A stretch of 42,009 nt of DNA, taken from contig JAQIDA010000079.1 of NCBI GenBank assembly GCA_027858275.1, forward strand, positions 1 through 42,009. The letters run 5' to 3'. This stretch comes from Candidatus Kapaibacterium sp. GTDB lineage: Bacteria > Bacteroidota > Ignavibacteria > Kapaibacteriales > UBA2268. Every line of letters begins with the position of its first letter. Position 1 is the stretch's first letter. Under the pieces are notes generated by a model. It had not been told where the DNA came from. It ran no database searches and was given only the letters and a program-made list of their open reading frames with translations. Positions 18,401-27,090 of this stretch are shown piece by piece. The position numbers and the translations under genes are program-made.

Positions 18401-18970
18401 GAAGAAATACCGGCGATTGAGATCAAACCCGGATTAACTCTCCGCGGAAAAATTGACAGAGTAGAAATTTTCAATGATTCAGGCTCAATCAAACTGATGA
18501 TCGGAGATTATAAATCATCTTTTTCAAGTCTGCCCGGCAACAGTGAAATCTTAAAAGGTACTGCCTTCCAGATGCCTTTATACCTTAAAGCAACACAATT
18601 AATTCTGAGAGATTATTATAATATCGATGTTCAGGCTAACGGCGGAATATACTATCCGGTCAGACCTAAATATGAGGCGAAAAAAGACAAAACGCAATTT
18701 GAGAAAATGCTGCTTATCACTCCCGATAACCCAATTTTTGATAACTTCAAGAGAAGTAAAACGATTGTTATCAAGGAAAATGACGATTTGGATATAAACG
18801 GTATTCTTGATCTGTCAACGGAAGCCGCTATGGATATTATCGATCGACTATATTCGGGTGATTTCCCCTTAGAGCCGGCGGATCCGAGAATGTGCCAATA
18901 CTGCTCCTTTAATTCCACTTGCAGGATTCGTGATCGGGAAAGAATTGATGTTGAAGAAGAGGAAGAATAA
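15416..18970 (+). CDS. AddB-like PD-(D/E)XK nuclease / degenerate helicase protein
   Basis: This protein has 1184 residues. The N-terminal ~800 residues follow the AddB/RecC helicase-like plan (SFVLVVPTAKHVRRFQL, KLNIFTLSELVK, then VEQTRGIPYKASILCGALDG around residue 640), but no P-loop is visible at the N-terminus. The C-terminal nuclease domain is well preserved: YAKCPYKYFL with Cys844, RGNVYHEIL, GDYKSS with Asp1031 and Lys1033, and QMPLYLKA. It ends with Cys1160, Cys1163 and Cys1169 (CX2CX5C), which together with Cys844 should bind the 4Fe-4S cluster of AddB. Family role: double-strand break end resection with an AddA partner. No AddA/UvrD-like gene is in the window. The tail is very acidic (EEEEE). 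Confidence 0.88.
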   Translation: MAQILCNRAFDINNQHLSPEAMIEDAIQNDELNSFVLVVPTAKHVRRFQLKIINEYFDRKKKPTPKLNIFTLSELVKHCFFKYKSSSEYKIISDAYRLSLFEEAFENADIKFLLKLGTRVSPAILQRVAGIVSGLKEDGITVHKLKQDIAHAIEENDEKTDIKRLTDICSVYEQYQKLLAGKYLDEPELLNLTINEFIDPIAQQELFNNEKSDDLKGIEKLNNVFDDIKTIMIYGFSEFKYPETEFLSLFSKSNIPTAIHIDYSVKNGPLFGNLENSIISLSDRGFQLYSLSDSDTNESSPSFFLRKYLFRNDTKVCNDRLASSIKVIKAENRQDEVKSITKLVKYLLTSEKLHMSDICVCMRRPNLYSEMFRESFALSEMPVNISDRFSMANSSVVTSVFAILDIVSKDFLREDVHRAAESPYLSYKFENGKKEHVIDSKNLYNSALKMRVRGGFRRGGSKSWISIFEFGIKLKEKIIKNPGSSDPYAAGNLRNEIKQLRKALEDIKILKEMLPWENKEFLPDEFSNIIKTGIITQFNVRKNLSDKYHNTLEHQADKSDTQKIFVLDQIEKEARALSELINLIDEMTYILSDRYPGKKFKIEEYVKRFKTAVSGEKHQIREKQDYGVNITSVEQTRGIPYKASILCGALDGEFPITYRPESFLGKELPETEIRHIHAERIKFYQFLTNNPDALDSGENQIFITYPRMKDAEELVKSPFIDALYKISTIEKNNKVYDLTEIRKAIDSGSDDENLIQQYAEIPWCRAITDKEELTKHISDGTIGTDQLDSTDDLNLDYLKFVLDISNKSETTIDKTQLSEAVNDQIENFKTKIYSVSELESYAKCPYKYFLTRFLQLDDISEEDDMLSPMERGNVYHEILYKFFTTLQSKIKNTPNMIMPNNPDLPPIIPVILDPLKKDKYLKLLRDIAEEELNRIRFDHPFFEIEEDEMLGTESHKGLLEIWLNAELERVQKDEFQYLPALFEFGFGMSSKHSDKEEIPAIEIKPGLTLRGKIDRVEIFNDSGSIKLMIGDYKSSFSSLPGNSEILKGTAFQMPLYLKATQLILRDYYNIDVQANGGIYYPVRPKYEAKKDKTQFEKMLLITPDNPIFDNFKRSKTIVIKENDDLDINGILDLSTEAAMDIIDRLYSGDFPLEPADPRMCQYCSFNSTCRIRDRERIDVEEEEE

Positions 18971-19103
18971 TTTCTTTCTAATACTGTTTCTGCAAGATGG
19001 TATACAGAACAGTATTTAATGCTTGCATTTCAAGCTCAGATTCCTTATCTATCATATTACACTCGGCAAAATGGAGATTGTATAATAAAAACCGGATATA
19101 AAT

Positions 19104-21296
19104 ATGAAATCTAATCATCAACTCGACAAAATAGCGATTTCGGTTCAATCGCATAAGCTATTGCAACAGCTCCTGACAGAAAATCCGAAATTAGAAGAAA
19201 TAATGAGGGTTTCCCGTAATGAAACTGAGGCATTAATCGGTGTCAGACAGTGGGGACTTGCCGAATTAAAATTGAATCCTGAGGCCTTGACGTTCTATAA
19301 CAATAAGAATTCTGTTCGTTCGGAATTCGAGAAATTGAAGTGGAAAGACTTTGCCGTTATTAGAATTCTCGATTATGTGGACAATGCCGGTCGAGAGTTT
19401 TCGGATTTAAACCTTCGCGGCGCCTCTGCCGTGAGCAATCCGATGAAATTAATTTGGCTTGCCGTGAATTTCGGTACAGGCGGTGCAAAGCCTGACTTCT
19501 TCCGTGATATGCTTCATCTATTCAGACAATTCAGCGGTGTTTCTACTCGCACAAAACCGACATTTGACGATCTTCAGGTATGGATGGAACGCTTCCCTTC
19601 CGGCTTGGACGAACGCATCGAACAACTTCACAAAGAGAACAAAGAACGTATTGTCAATATCATCATTGATAAAATTGATGCCGGCGAAATAACAGACTCT
19701 AAGTACTTTTTCGATCCTGATATGTCCTATGGACAGAAAGTTTTGCGCATTGTTGATTGGTGGGAAGATCATAAATTCCATCTTAGGTTCGCGGTACGCA
19801 ACCCTAAGACACTCAATGAATATATGGGAGGGTCATTAGATCCTGATACAATGAAACGCCTGAACAGAGCTGAATCCATGGGGATACCATTTTTTATCAA
19901 TCTTTACTATCTTTCCCTGATGCACGTCAGAAAACCGTATTTCGCAATCGGATCCGATCTCGCCATTCGAGATTATGTTATCTACAGTGACAAATTGCTT
20001 GAAGAATACGGGAATATCGTAGCCTGGGAAAAAGAAGATGTTGTTGAAGAAGGCAAACCAAATGCCGCAGGCTGGATACTTCCCGCTCATCACAATGTTC
20101 ACAGAAGATACCCGGAAGTAGCAATTTTGATTCCTGATACAATTGGTCGTGCCTGTGGCGGACTCTGTGCTTCCTGCCAGCGTATGTATGACTTCCAGAG
20201 CGGTCACCTCAATTTCAATCTTTATAAACTCAAGCCTAAACAAACTTGGTCGGAGAAACTAAAAACACTGCTTGACTATTGGGAAAACGATTCACAATTG
20301 CGTGACATTCTTATCACAGGCGGTGATGCACTGATGAGTACTGATAAATCCTTGGAAAAAATGCTGGACGGCATTCTAGAAATGGCTAAGAAAAAAATCT
20401 TGGCCAACAAGAAGCGTCCCGAAGGAGAGAAATACGCTGAATTAGTACGAGTACGCCTCGGCACAAGACTGCCAATTTATTTACCGCAAAGAATTACTCC
20501 CGAATTGACCAAAATTCTCGCTGATTTCAAGGCAAAAGCTTCCGCGTTAGGCATTAAGCAATTCTTAATTCAAACGCATTATGAAACATCCATGGAAATT
20601 ACACCGATGTCCAAACTCGCTGTCGAACGATTGATTTCTGCGGGTTGGACAGTGACAAATCAACATGTGTTCACCGCTGCGTCGTCTCGTAGAGGTCATA
20701 CTGCCAAATTGCGTAAGGATCTCAATGAGATAGGTGTTTTGACTTATTACACTTTTTCTGTCAAAGGCTACACGGAAAACACTTATAATTTTGCGACAAA
20801 CGAACGGGCGGTACAAGAACAGATTGAAGAAAAAGTTTTTGGAATAATTCCCAAACAATATCATCAAGACATCAGACAATTCCCCTTAAAGGCCGAGAAT
20901 ATGGTCGAAAACATTGAAGAATTACTTGAAAAATCTAAGCTTCCTTTCCTTGCGACAGATCGAAATGTACTCAATCTGCCGGGTGTCGGCAAAAGTTTGA
21001 CGTTCAGAACAATAGGAATCACTCGCTACGGTCGCCGAATCTTGGAATTCGATCATGACGCAACTCGCAATCACAGCCCGATAATTCATAAAATGGGCAA
21101 AGTAATTATCGTTGAATCAAAATCAATCAGTGAATACATGGAGCAATTGGAGCAAATGGCTGAAGATATTAGCGAATATACAGATGTTTGGGGTTATTCC
21201 GCAGGCTCAACCGAACCGAGACAACCAATCTATGAATATCCTGAGTATGAATATATATCCACGAAAGAATATACTAACTTAGATATTGGAGAATAA
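19104..21296 (+). CDS. Long KamA-family radical SAM protein (lysine 2,3-aminomutase-like)
   Basis: This protein has 730 residues, against roughly 420 for classical KamA. The SAM cluster motif is CX3CX2C at Cys351, Cys355 and Cys358 (RACGGLCASCQRMYDFQSG). Other KamA landmarks follow: ITGGDALMS at about 405, VRLGTRLPIYLPQRITPEL at about 450 and LPGVGK with Lys630 as the likely PLP lysine. The first 340 residues are an extra helical region. The usual CTRRR after the cluster is CQRMYD here, and the GVND substrate-binding loop is not recognisable, so the substrate need not be lysine. It is flanked upstream by the AddB-like gene, with no obvious metabolic partners. A terminator follows at 21329-21360. 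Confidence 0.85.
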   Translation: MKSNHQLDKIAISVQSHKLLQQLLTENPKLEEIMRVSRNETEALIGVRQWGLAELKLNPEALTFYNNKNSVRSEFEKLKWKDFAVIRILDYVDNAGREFSDLNLRGASAVSNPMKLIWLAVNFGTGGAKPDFFRDMLHLFRQFSGVSTRTKPTFDDLQVWMERFPSGLDERIEQLHKENKERIVNIIIDKIDAGEITDSKYFFDPDMSYGQKVLRIVDWWEDHKFHLRFAVRNPKTLNEYMGGSLDPDTMKRLNRAESMGIPFFINLYYLSLMHVRKPYFAIGSDLAIRDYVIYSDKLLEEYGNIVAWEKEDVVEEGKPNAAGWILPAHHNVHRRYPEVAILIPDTIGRACGGLCASCQRMYDFQSGHLNFNLYKLKPKQTWSEKLKTLLDYWENDSQLRDILITGGDALMSTDKSLEKMLDGILEMAKKKILANKKRPEGEKYAELVRVRLGTRLPIYLPQRITPELTKILADFKAKASALGIKQFLIQTHYETSMEITPMSKLAVERLISAGWTVTNQHVFTAASSRRGHTAKLRKDLNEIGVLTYYTFSVKGYTENTYNFATNERAVQEQIEEKVFGIIPKQYHQDIRQFPLKAENMVENIEELLEKSKLPFLATDRNVLNLPGVGKSLTFRTIGITRYGRRILEFDHDATRNHSPIIHKMGKVIIVESKSISEYMEQLEQMAEDISEYTDVWGYSAGSTEPRQPIYEYPEYEYISTKEYTNLDIGE

Positions 21297-21328
21297 GATT
21301 CTTTCTTCTGTTCCTTGTTGATATTAAT

Positions 21329-21360
21329 TCCCTGTTGATGAGATTATCAGCAGGGAATAT
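21329..21360. terminator. Bidirectional hairpin terminator between kamA-like and queA
   Basis: ATTCCCTGTTGAT (21329-21341) pairs with ATCAGCAGGGAAT (21348-21360) over 13 bp with one wobble and a six-base loop. It sits between the convergent stops at 21296 and 21385, so it can end both transcripts. Confidence 0.75.
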
Positions 21361-21384
21361 CTATTATACAGTACGAAGGATTAG

Positions 21385-22665
21385 CTATCTCAGCAAAACA
21401 GAACTGTCCCCGTAACTCAAGAACCTATAATCGTTTTCTAACGCTGCTTCATATATTTTTCGCCATAAATCATATCCGGCAAAAGTCGCGACAAGCAAGA
21501 TCAATGTGCTTTTAGGCATATGATAATTTGTTATCAGCGTTTTAACTGTTTTGATGTCATAGCCCGGAACAATGAACAATTGCGTTTTACAATGAATCTC
21601 CCTGAGATTTTCCGAGTCTGCAAACCTCGCTAACGCCACGAAAGACTCGGCGCAACCGGGAAGTTTATCTTCAGATTCTGTTATGTTATAAGGCTCAAAT
21701 TGAGATAATGTTAAGAATCCGTCCGTAATGGCAGCTTTCCCTTTCCTCAGGAGCAATTTCGCGCCAATCCAGTACATTGACTCAAGTGTGCGCAAAGATG
21801 TCGTTCCTGTGGCCGTCAGCCCTGAATTTGGATTGTTTTTGAAGAAGGAAGCGAAAGCTTTGATGTTCTCGGTTGAAACTGAGAATTGCTCAACGTGCAT
21901 ATTATGATCGCTGATGTCATCCCCTTCAATAGGTTTGAAAGTACCCGGTCCGACGTGAAGAGTCACGTTCAGAATTTCTGTTCCGTTTTCTTTAATTGCT
22001 GAAAGAACTTCCGGCGTGAAATGCAGCCCTGCCGTAGGCGCGGCAACCGATCCGTCGGCTTCGGCATATACTGTTTGATAACGCTCTTTGTCTTGCTCTT
22101 CAGCTTCTCGTTTGATATAAGGAGGTAATGGTATATTGCCGATAATATCAAGAATATCAGCAAAAGTTATATTCTTATCTTCATAACTAAATTCGACAAG
22201 AGCTTCATTGTCAATGCGTTCAACAATCATTGCTGTTAGTGATATATCTGCGTAGACTGTCTTATCGAGATTCAGAATCATACCGGGATTAAGATTTCTT
22301 CCTCCGACAAGACATTTCCATTTACAGGTATTTCTCGACAACATAGTAACCTGTGGATCGACCGACGGTGAAACAGGATCAACGCAGAGCAACTCCACCT
22401 TGCCGCCCGTAGGTTTCTTCATGAAGATTCGAGCCGCAATCACTTTTGTGCTGTTCAGAACGAGAATTGTATCTTTAGGGATAATTTCAGAAATATCATT
22501 AAATACTTTGTGATTAATTTCTCCTGTATTAACATCAGCAACAAGCAGTTTGCCTGAAGCTCGCTCTTCTAAGGGGTAATCGGCAATTTTTTCTTTGGGC
22601 AAATCATAAAAGTATTTGTCGAGATCAGTTTCGGGCATTTTGCCGGAGAGATTATTTTTAGTCAT
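21385..22665 (-). CDS. queA: S-adenosylmethionine:tRNA ribosyltransferase-isomerase
   Basis: This protein has 426 residues. QueA makes epoxyqueuosine in tRNA by transferring the ribosyl part of SAM to the 7-aminomethyl-7-deazaguanine at position 34. Landmarks: YFYDLPKEKIADYPLEERAS at the N-terminus, NSTKVIAARI, GNIPLPPYIKR, RYQTVYAEADGSVAAPTAGL, HVGPGTFKPI, and NYHMPKSTLILLVATFAG near the C-terminus. It is longer than the usual ~345-350 because of insertions (for example at about 100-135 and 345-370) that seem common in this group. An in-frame ATG at 22638 is an alternative start. It lies 185 bases after secA on the same strand, behind a four-box palindrome array. Confidence 0.95.
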   Translation of the reverse strand: MTKNNLSGKMPETDLDKYFYDLPKEKIADYPLEERASGKLLVADVNTGEINHKVFNDISEIIPKDTILVLNSTKVIAARIFMKKPTGGKVELLCVDPVSPSVDPQVTMLSRNTCKWKCLVGGRNLNPGMILNLDKTVYADISLTAMIVERIDNEALVEFSYEDKNITFADILDIIGNIPLPPYIKREAEEQDKERYQTVYAEADGSVAAPTAGLHFTPEVLSAIKENGTEILNVTLHVGPGTFKPIEGDDISDHNMHVEQFSVSTENIKAFASFFKNNPNSGLTATGTTSLRTLESMYWIGAKLLLRKGKAAITDGFLTLSQFEPYNITESEDKLPGCAESFVALARFADSENLREIHCKTQLFIVPGYDIKTVKTLITNYHMPKSTLILLVATFAGYDLWRKIYEAALENDYRFLSYGDSSVLLR

Positions 22666-22717
22666 AGGGCGGGGATTCTGAATTGTTAGATTTGAACTGT
22701 GTTTATATCTCGCCTAA

Positions 22718-22828
22718 ATTCATCGGATGACATTATTATTTTGTCTATAGTCATCCAATGAAAACACGCGATTATTTATCTTTTTCATCCGATGACCGTG
22801 TATACGGTTAAAATGTCATCGGATGAAT
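22718..22828. repeat. Array of four palindromic boxes upstream of queA
   Basis: Four copies of a near-palindromic 11-mer, TCATCSGATGA, start at 22720, 22751 (TCATCCAATGA, one change), 22785 and 22816, at spacings of 31, 34 and 31. With flanks they form two 13-bp inverted repeats: 22784-22796 with 22815-22827 (perfect), and 22719-22731 with 22750-22762 (one wobble). They could be protein-binding sites on one face of the helix (about three turns apart) in front of queA, or tandem hairpins after secA. The 22784-22827 stem is followed by six T on the plus strand, not the minus strand, so it is not a textbook secA terminator. Confidence 0.75.
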
Positions 22829-22850
22829 TTTTTAAGTCCTATATGAGACC

Positions 22851-25800
22851 TTACACACCCTTACCATGGCATGCTTTGTATTTTTTGCCGCTTCCGCAAG
22901 GACAAGGATCATTTCTTTTGACCTTTTGTTCGGTACGTTTGAAAGTCGCGACCGCAGTTTGAGCGTTGGTCTCAGGGGCTTGCGCTTCAGGTGCTTGAGG
23001 AGCACCTGACATAAACGCCGGATTCTCTGAAGGATGTTGGAATTGCATTTGCTGTGGCTGACGCCTTCTTGAAGCCGGCAAATCTTCTTGTCCGGATCTG
23101 TCAACGACTCTCGGGAAATATTTGAACGCGAAAGTAGTAGTTTCGTTGTTGATTTCTCCGACTAATTCTACGAAATGACGATATGCTTCGCCCTTATATT
23201 CCAAAATTGGATTTTTCTGACCGTAAGAACGCAGATGGATACCCTCTTTTATATCGTCCATCAATCTCAAGTGGTCGCGCCATTTCTCATCAATAGTTTC
23301 AAGTACGGCAATTCGCTCAAGCTTTGCCATGAATTCAACTCCGAGCATTTCTTCTTTACGTTCATAGAATTTTGTAGCTGTGGCAAGCACTATTTCAACT
23401 GCCTTTGACTTACCCAGTTTATCAAAATCATCTGTAGCAAAATCAACCTCGCATAACAATTTAGAACGTACCTCATTTTTGAATGCTGTCATATCGTTTG
23501 TCGGCGAGTAATCTTCATACCACTGATCTGCCATATCTTCTACATATTCATAGATTTCGCCTTTCAAACGTTCTCCGCGGAGAGCCTGACGGCGTCGGGC
23601 GTATATAACCGTTCTCTGCTGATTCATAACATCATCATATTCGAGCAAACGTTTACGAACTCCAAAGTTGTTTTCTTCAACTTTTTTCTGAGCGCGCTCA
23701 ACAGATTTCGTAATCATTGAATGCTGAATTGGTTCGCCTTCGGGGATCTTTAATCTACTCATAACTCCCGCCATTCGTTCGCCTCCGAAAAGACGCATCA
23801 ATCTGTCTTCAAGAGATATAAAGAATATTGATGAACCGGGGTCACCCTGACGACCTGCGCGACCTCTGAGCTGTCTGTCAATACGACGTGAATCGTGACG
23901 TTCCGAACCGAGAATAGCGAGCCCGCCGTTTTTCTTGACTTCGTGATCTAACTTGATATCCGTACCGCGACCTGCCATGTTTGTTGCAATTGTAACAGCG
24001 CCTTTTCTGCCGGCGGAGGAAACAATATCAGCTTCTTTTTCGTGCTGCTTGGCGTTCAAAACATTATGCTTGATTCCGCGACGTTTCATCATTTTGCTGA
24101 GCAATTCTGATGTTTCGACCGTAGCTGTACCGACAAGACTCGCGCGTCCCGCTTTGAGAATTTCTTCCACTTCATCAACAACCGCGTTAAATTTTTCGCG
24201 TTTGGTCTTATAAATCAAATCTTCCATATCATCGCGAACTATAGGTCTGTTCGGCGGGATAACAAGTGTTTCCAATTTATAGATTTTTTCAAATTCAGAG
24301 GCTTCTGTTTCTGCCGTTCCGGTCATGCCGGCGAGTTTGTTATATAAACGGAAATAATTCTGCAAAGTAATTGTAGCGAAGGTCTGAGTGTCTTTTTCAA
24401 CTTTCACATGTTCTTTAGCTTCTATGGCTTGATGTAATCCTTCTGAGTATCTTCTGCCGTCGAGAATACGACCTGTATGCTCATCAACAATCATTATTTT
24501 TTTGTCTTGGATGACATATTCAATATCTTTTTCGTAGAGAGAATGAGCGCGAAGAAGTTGAGATATAGTATGAATCCTGTCGCTTCTTTCGGAAAAGACT
24601 CTGTGGATTTCATTTTTTTTAGTTTGTTTTTCCTCTTCAGGCATGTTTGAATCACCTTCGATTTCGCTAAGCTGAGCGGCGATGTCGGGGATAACAAACA
24701 TTTCGGCTTCTTCCTGAGCTGATGCGAGCAGTTCGCGTCCTTTGTCGGATATATCTACTCCGTGATTTTTTTCGTCTATTGTATAATACAGACCTTCGTC
24801 TATTTCATTCATTCGTCGACCTTGGTCGCGGAGATATTCGAGTTCGGTATCTTTGAGCAACTTCTGATTGGAAGGTTCCTGCAAAAGTTTTGCGAGTCTT
24901 TTATGTTTCGGAAGACCGCGATTCGATCTCAATATTTTCACGCCTGCTTCGGCAACTGATTCTTTATCATCTATGTCTTCTAACAACTTAGGGACATCGG
25001 CTAAAAAAGTATTAACCAATCTATTTTGATTCTGCACAAGTTTTAGGACTCGCGGATTGAGTTCGTCAAATCTTTGATCTGATTGTCCGACCGGACCGGA
25101 GATAATCAACGGTGTTCTGGCTTCATCGACTAATACGGAGTCAACCTCATCGACTATCGCGAACCAATGTTCTCGCTGAACCATTTGATCAGCTTCGACA
25201 ACCATATTGTCGCGGAGATAATCAAAACCGAATTCATTGTTGGTTCCGTATGATATATCCATGTTATAGATTTTTTTGCGGCGATCATGATCAATATTGG
25301 ACTGAATTGCCCCAACGCTCATACCGAGGAAATCAAAGACAGGGGACATCCACTCGGAATCACGTTTTGCTAAATAATCATTGACCGTTACCAGGTGAAC
25401 GCCTTTGCTCGGCAGAGCATTCAAATACATAGGCATAACAGCAACCAAAGTCTTACCTTCACCCGTTGCCATTTCTGAAATTTTACCGCGATGCAAAGAT
25501 ACCGCGCCAATCATCTGCACATCGTAGGGAATCATTTCCCATAAAGCAGGCTGTCCTGCATATTCATATCTGTGCATACTTTCAGCCAATCGCTTGCAGG
25601 TCTGCTTGACCACAGCGAAAGCTTCAGGCATTATATCTTCTAAAACATCTTCTATTTCTTCGAATATTTCTTTTTTTAGTTTCTTTATTCTGTCGTTAAG
25701 GTCTTGAATTTCATCAGCATCAAGCGACTCGCTTTTAAGTTTCTCGCGAATTTCGATTTTTTCTTCTTCAAGTTCCTTGGTATGATCCTTAATGATTTCC

Positions 25801-25952
25801 CTGAATTCAACTGTCTTGGCTTTGAGTTCATCATCCGTCAGTGATTCCAACTTTTTATAATGGACATCAATCTCATCGACAATCGGTTGCATACTTTTAA
25901 CAATTTTATCATGCCTCGACCCGAAAAATTTTCCTAATAGATTTCCAATCAT
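22851..25952 (-). CDS. secA: Preprotein translocase ATPase SecA
   Basis: This protein has 1033 residues, against about 900 in E. coli. SecA drives unfolded preproteins through SecYEG. Landmarks: Walker A MATGEGKT at 161-168, VTVNDYLAKRDSEWM, YGTNNEFGFDYLRDNM, DEVDSVLVDEARTPL at about 268-282, MAGRGTDI, and RQLRGRAGRQGDPGSS. The C-terminal zinc motif is intact (NDPCPCGSGKKYKACHG). Two insertions account for the size: about 45 charged coiled-coil residues at about 61-105 and a long helical insert at about 290-395; the latter, as I recall, is typical of Bacteroidota-type SecA. The protein serves the many signal-peptide proteins in this window, including T9SS substrates. Confidence 0.98.
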   Translation of the reverse strand: MIGNLLGKFFGSRHDKIVKSMQPIVDEIDVHYKKLESLTDDELKAKTVEFREIIKDHTKELEEEKIEIREKLKSESLDADEIQDLNDRIKKLKKEIFEEIEDVLEDIMPEAFAVVKQTCKRLAESMHRYEYAGQPALWEMIPYDVQMIGAVSLHRGKISEMATGEGKTLVAVMPMYLNALPSKGVHLVTVNDYLAKRDSEWMSPVFDFLGMSVGAIQSNIDHDRRKKIYNMDISYGTNNEFGFDYLRDNMVVEADQMVQREHWFAIVDEVDSVLVDEARTPLIISGPVGQSDQRFDELNPRVLKLVQNQNRLVNTFLADVPKLLEDIDDKESVAEAGVKILRSNRGLPKHKRLAKLLQEPSNQKLLKDTELEYLRDQGRRMNEIDEGLYYTIDEKNHGVDISDKGRELLASAQEEAEMFVIPDIAAQLSEIEGDSNMPEEEKQTKKNEIHRVFSERSDRIHTISQLLRAHSLYEKDIEYVIQDKKIMIVDEHTGRILDGRRYSEGLHQAIEAKEHVKVEKDTQTFATITLQNYFRLYNKLAGMTGTAETEASEFEKIYKLETLVIPPNRPIVRDDMEDLIYKTKREKFNAVVDEVEEILKAGRASLVGTATVETSELLSKMMKRRGIKHNVLNAKQHEKEADIVSSAGRKGAVTIATNMAGRGTDIKLDHEVKKNGGLAILGSERHDSRRIDRQLRGRAGRQGDPGSSIFFISLEDRLMRLFGGERMAGVMSRLKIPEGEPIQHSMITKSVERAQKKVEENNFGVRKRLLEYDDVMNQQRTVIYARRRQALRGERLKGEIYEYVEDMADQWYEDYSPTNDMTAFKNEVRSKLLCEVDFATDDFDKLGKSKAVEIVLATATKFYERKEEMLGVEFMAKLERIAVLETIDEKWRDHLRLMDDIKEGIHLRSYGQKNPILEYKGEAYRHFVELVGEINNETTTFAFKYFPRVVDRSGQEDLPASRRRQPQQMQFQHPSENPAFMSGAPQAPEAQAPETNAQTAVATFKRTEQKVKRNDPCPCGSGKKYKACHGKGV

Positions 25953-26165
25953 TTGATTTTATCTTGGATATATGTATAAATATTATGTTTCAACTTAACC
26001 ATGCTTAGGACGTAAAAACAGGTTTTCTGTTTTAGTAAACAGTAAATTAACATTTAATTATGAAGTATCCCAAACTATCGACCTGAAATTTGATATTATG
26101 TTTGCATTCAATCTTATATTTTGCTTAATTTGTGTGAAACACAATTGATTAAACGAGATCAAAAC

Positions 26166-27071
26166 ATGAAATATCTAAATGAAGAAGATAATTTTTTGGC
26201 AATCGAAGACAAGCACTCGAATTACCAAGATGCCAATATAGTCATCCTCCCCGCTCCCTACGAACATACCGTCAGTTACGGCGGAGGAACGAACAAAGGT
26301 CCGGAAGGAATAATCAACGCAAGCGCTTATGTAGAATTTTATGATAATGAATTCGACAGAGAACTCTGTTTTGATAAGGGTATATGCACATTGGAGTCGA
26401 TTGAATACGGAGATGCTGTGGATAAAGCAGCCTTGGATATTCTTGAAATCAAAGTCAGTCAATTGCTCAATGACAATAAATTTGTTGTAACTCTGGGCGG
26501 TGAACATACAATTTCTACAGCCCCGATAGCGGCACATCTCAAAAAGTATCCGAATATGAGCGTATTACAATTCGACGCTCATTCCGATTTGAGGGAGACT
26601 TATGAAGACAGCCCCTATTCTCACGCCTGTATCATGGCACGAGTTGCTGAATTTCTGCCATACAAAAAAATTACTCAAGTCGGGATTCGAGCTTTATGCA
26701 TTGAAGAATCTGTCGTGATTAAGAAAGAAAATATAAATACTTTTTTCGCGAGCGCGATCAGAACAGGCCGGCAGGGGAATAATTGGCAAAAAGCAGTTTG
26801 CGATACTTTGGCGGATGAAGTATATATTACTTTTGATGTTGATTATTTCGATCCATCAATTATGCCGTCGACAGGGACTCCGGAACCTGACGGTTTTCTA
26901 TATAACGAGACTCTGGATGTTTTCAGAGAAATGATCAAAGCCGGGAAAAAGATTGTTGGCTTTGATATAGTGGAATCAGCTCCGGTTGTAGGAGTTACTC
27001 ATCCGGAAATGACTGTGGCAAGGCTGCTTTATAAGATGTTGAACTTTGCGTTTTATGAGGCTAAGAAATAA
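26166..27071 (+). CDS. speB: Agmatinase (ureohydrolase family)
   Basis: This protein has 301 residues from the ATG at 26166. The frame extends to a TTG at 26121, but the extra residues are not family-like. All six manganese ligands are visible: His114 (GGEHTIS), Asp137, His139 and Asp141 (DAHSDLRE), and Asp224 and Asp226 (DVDYFDPS). The N-terminal PAPYEHTVSYGGGTNKGPEG also matches agmatinases rather than arginases. Reaction: agmatine to putrescine and urea. Guanidinobutyrase or another ureohydrolase is possible. It is a single gene here, with no arginine decarboxylase nearby, convergent with the SanA-like gene 20 bases away. Confidence 0.9.
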   Translation: MKYLNEEDNFLAIEDKHSNYQDANIVILPAPYEHTVSYGGGTNKGPEGIINASAYVEFYDNEFDRELCFDKGICTLESIEYGDAVDKAALDILEIKVSQLLNDNKFVVTLGGEHTISTAPIAAHLKKYPNMSVLQFDAHSDLRETYEDSPYSHACIMARVAEFLPYKKITQVGIRALCIEESVVIKKENINTFFASAIRTGRQGNNWQKAVCDTLADEVYITFDVDYFDPSIMPSTGTPEPDGFLYNETLDVFREMIKAGKKIVGFDIVESAPVVGVTHPEMTVARLLYKMLNFAFYEAKK

Positions 27072-27090
27072 GTATTTACATACTCAAAAC

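Noticed and set aside
22718..22828. A short CRISPR-like array
   Set aside because: The repeats are only 11-13 bases, alternate in orientation and are palindromic, the gaps are about 20 bases, and no cas genes are near. An operator or hairpin array fits better.
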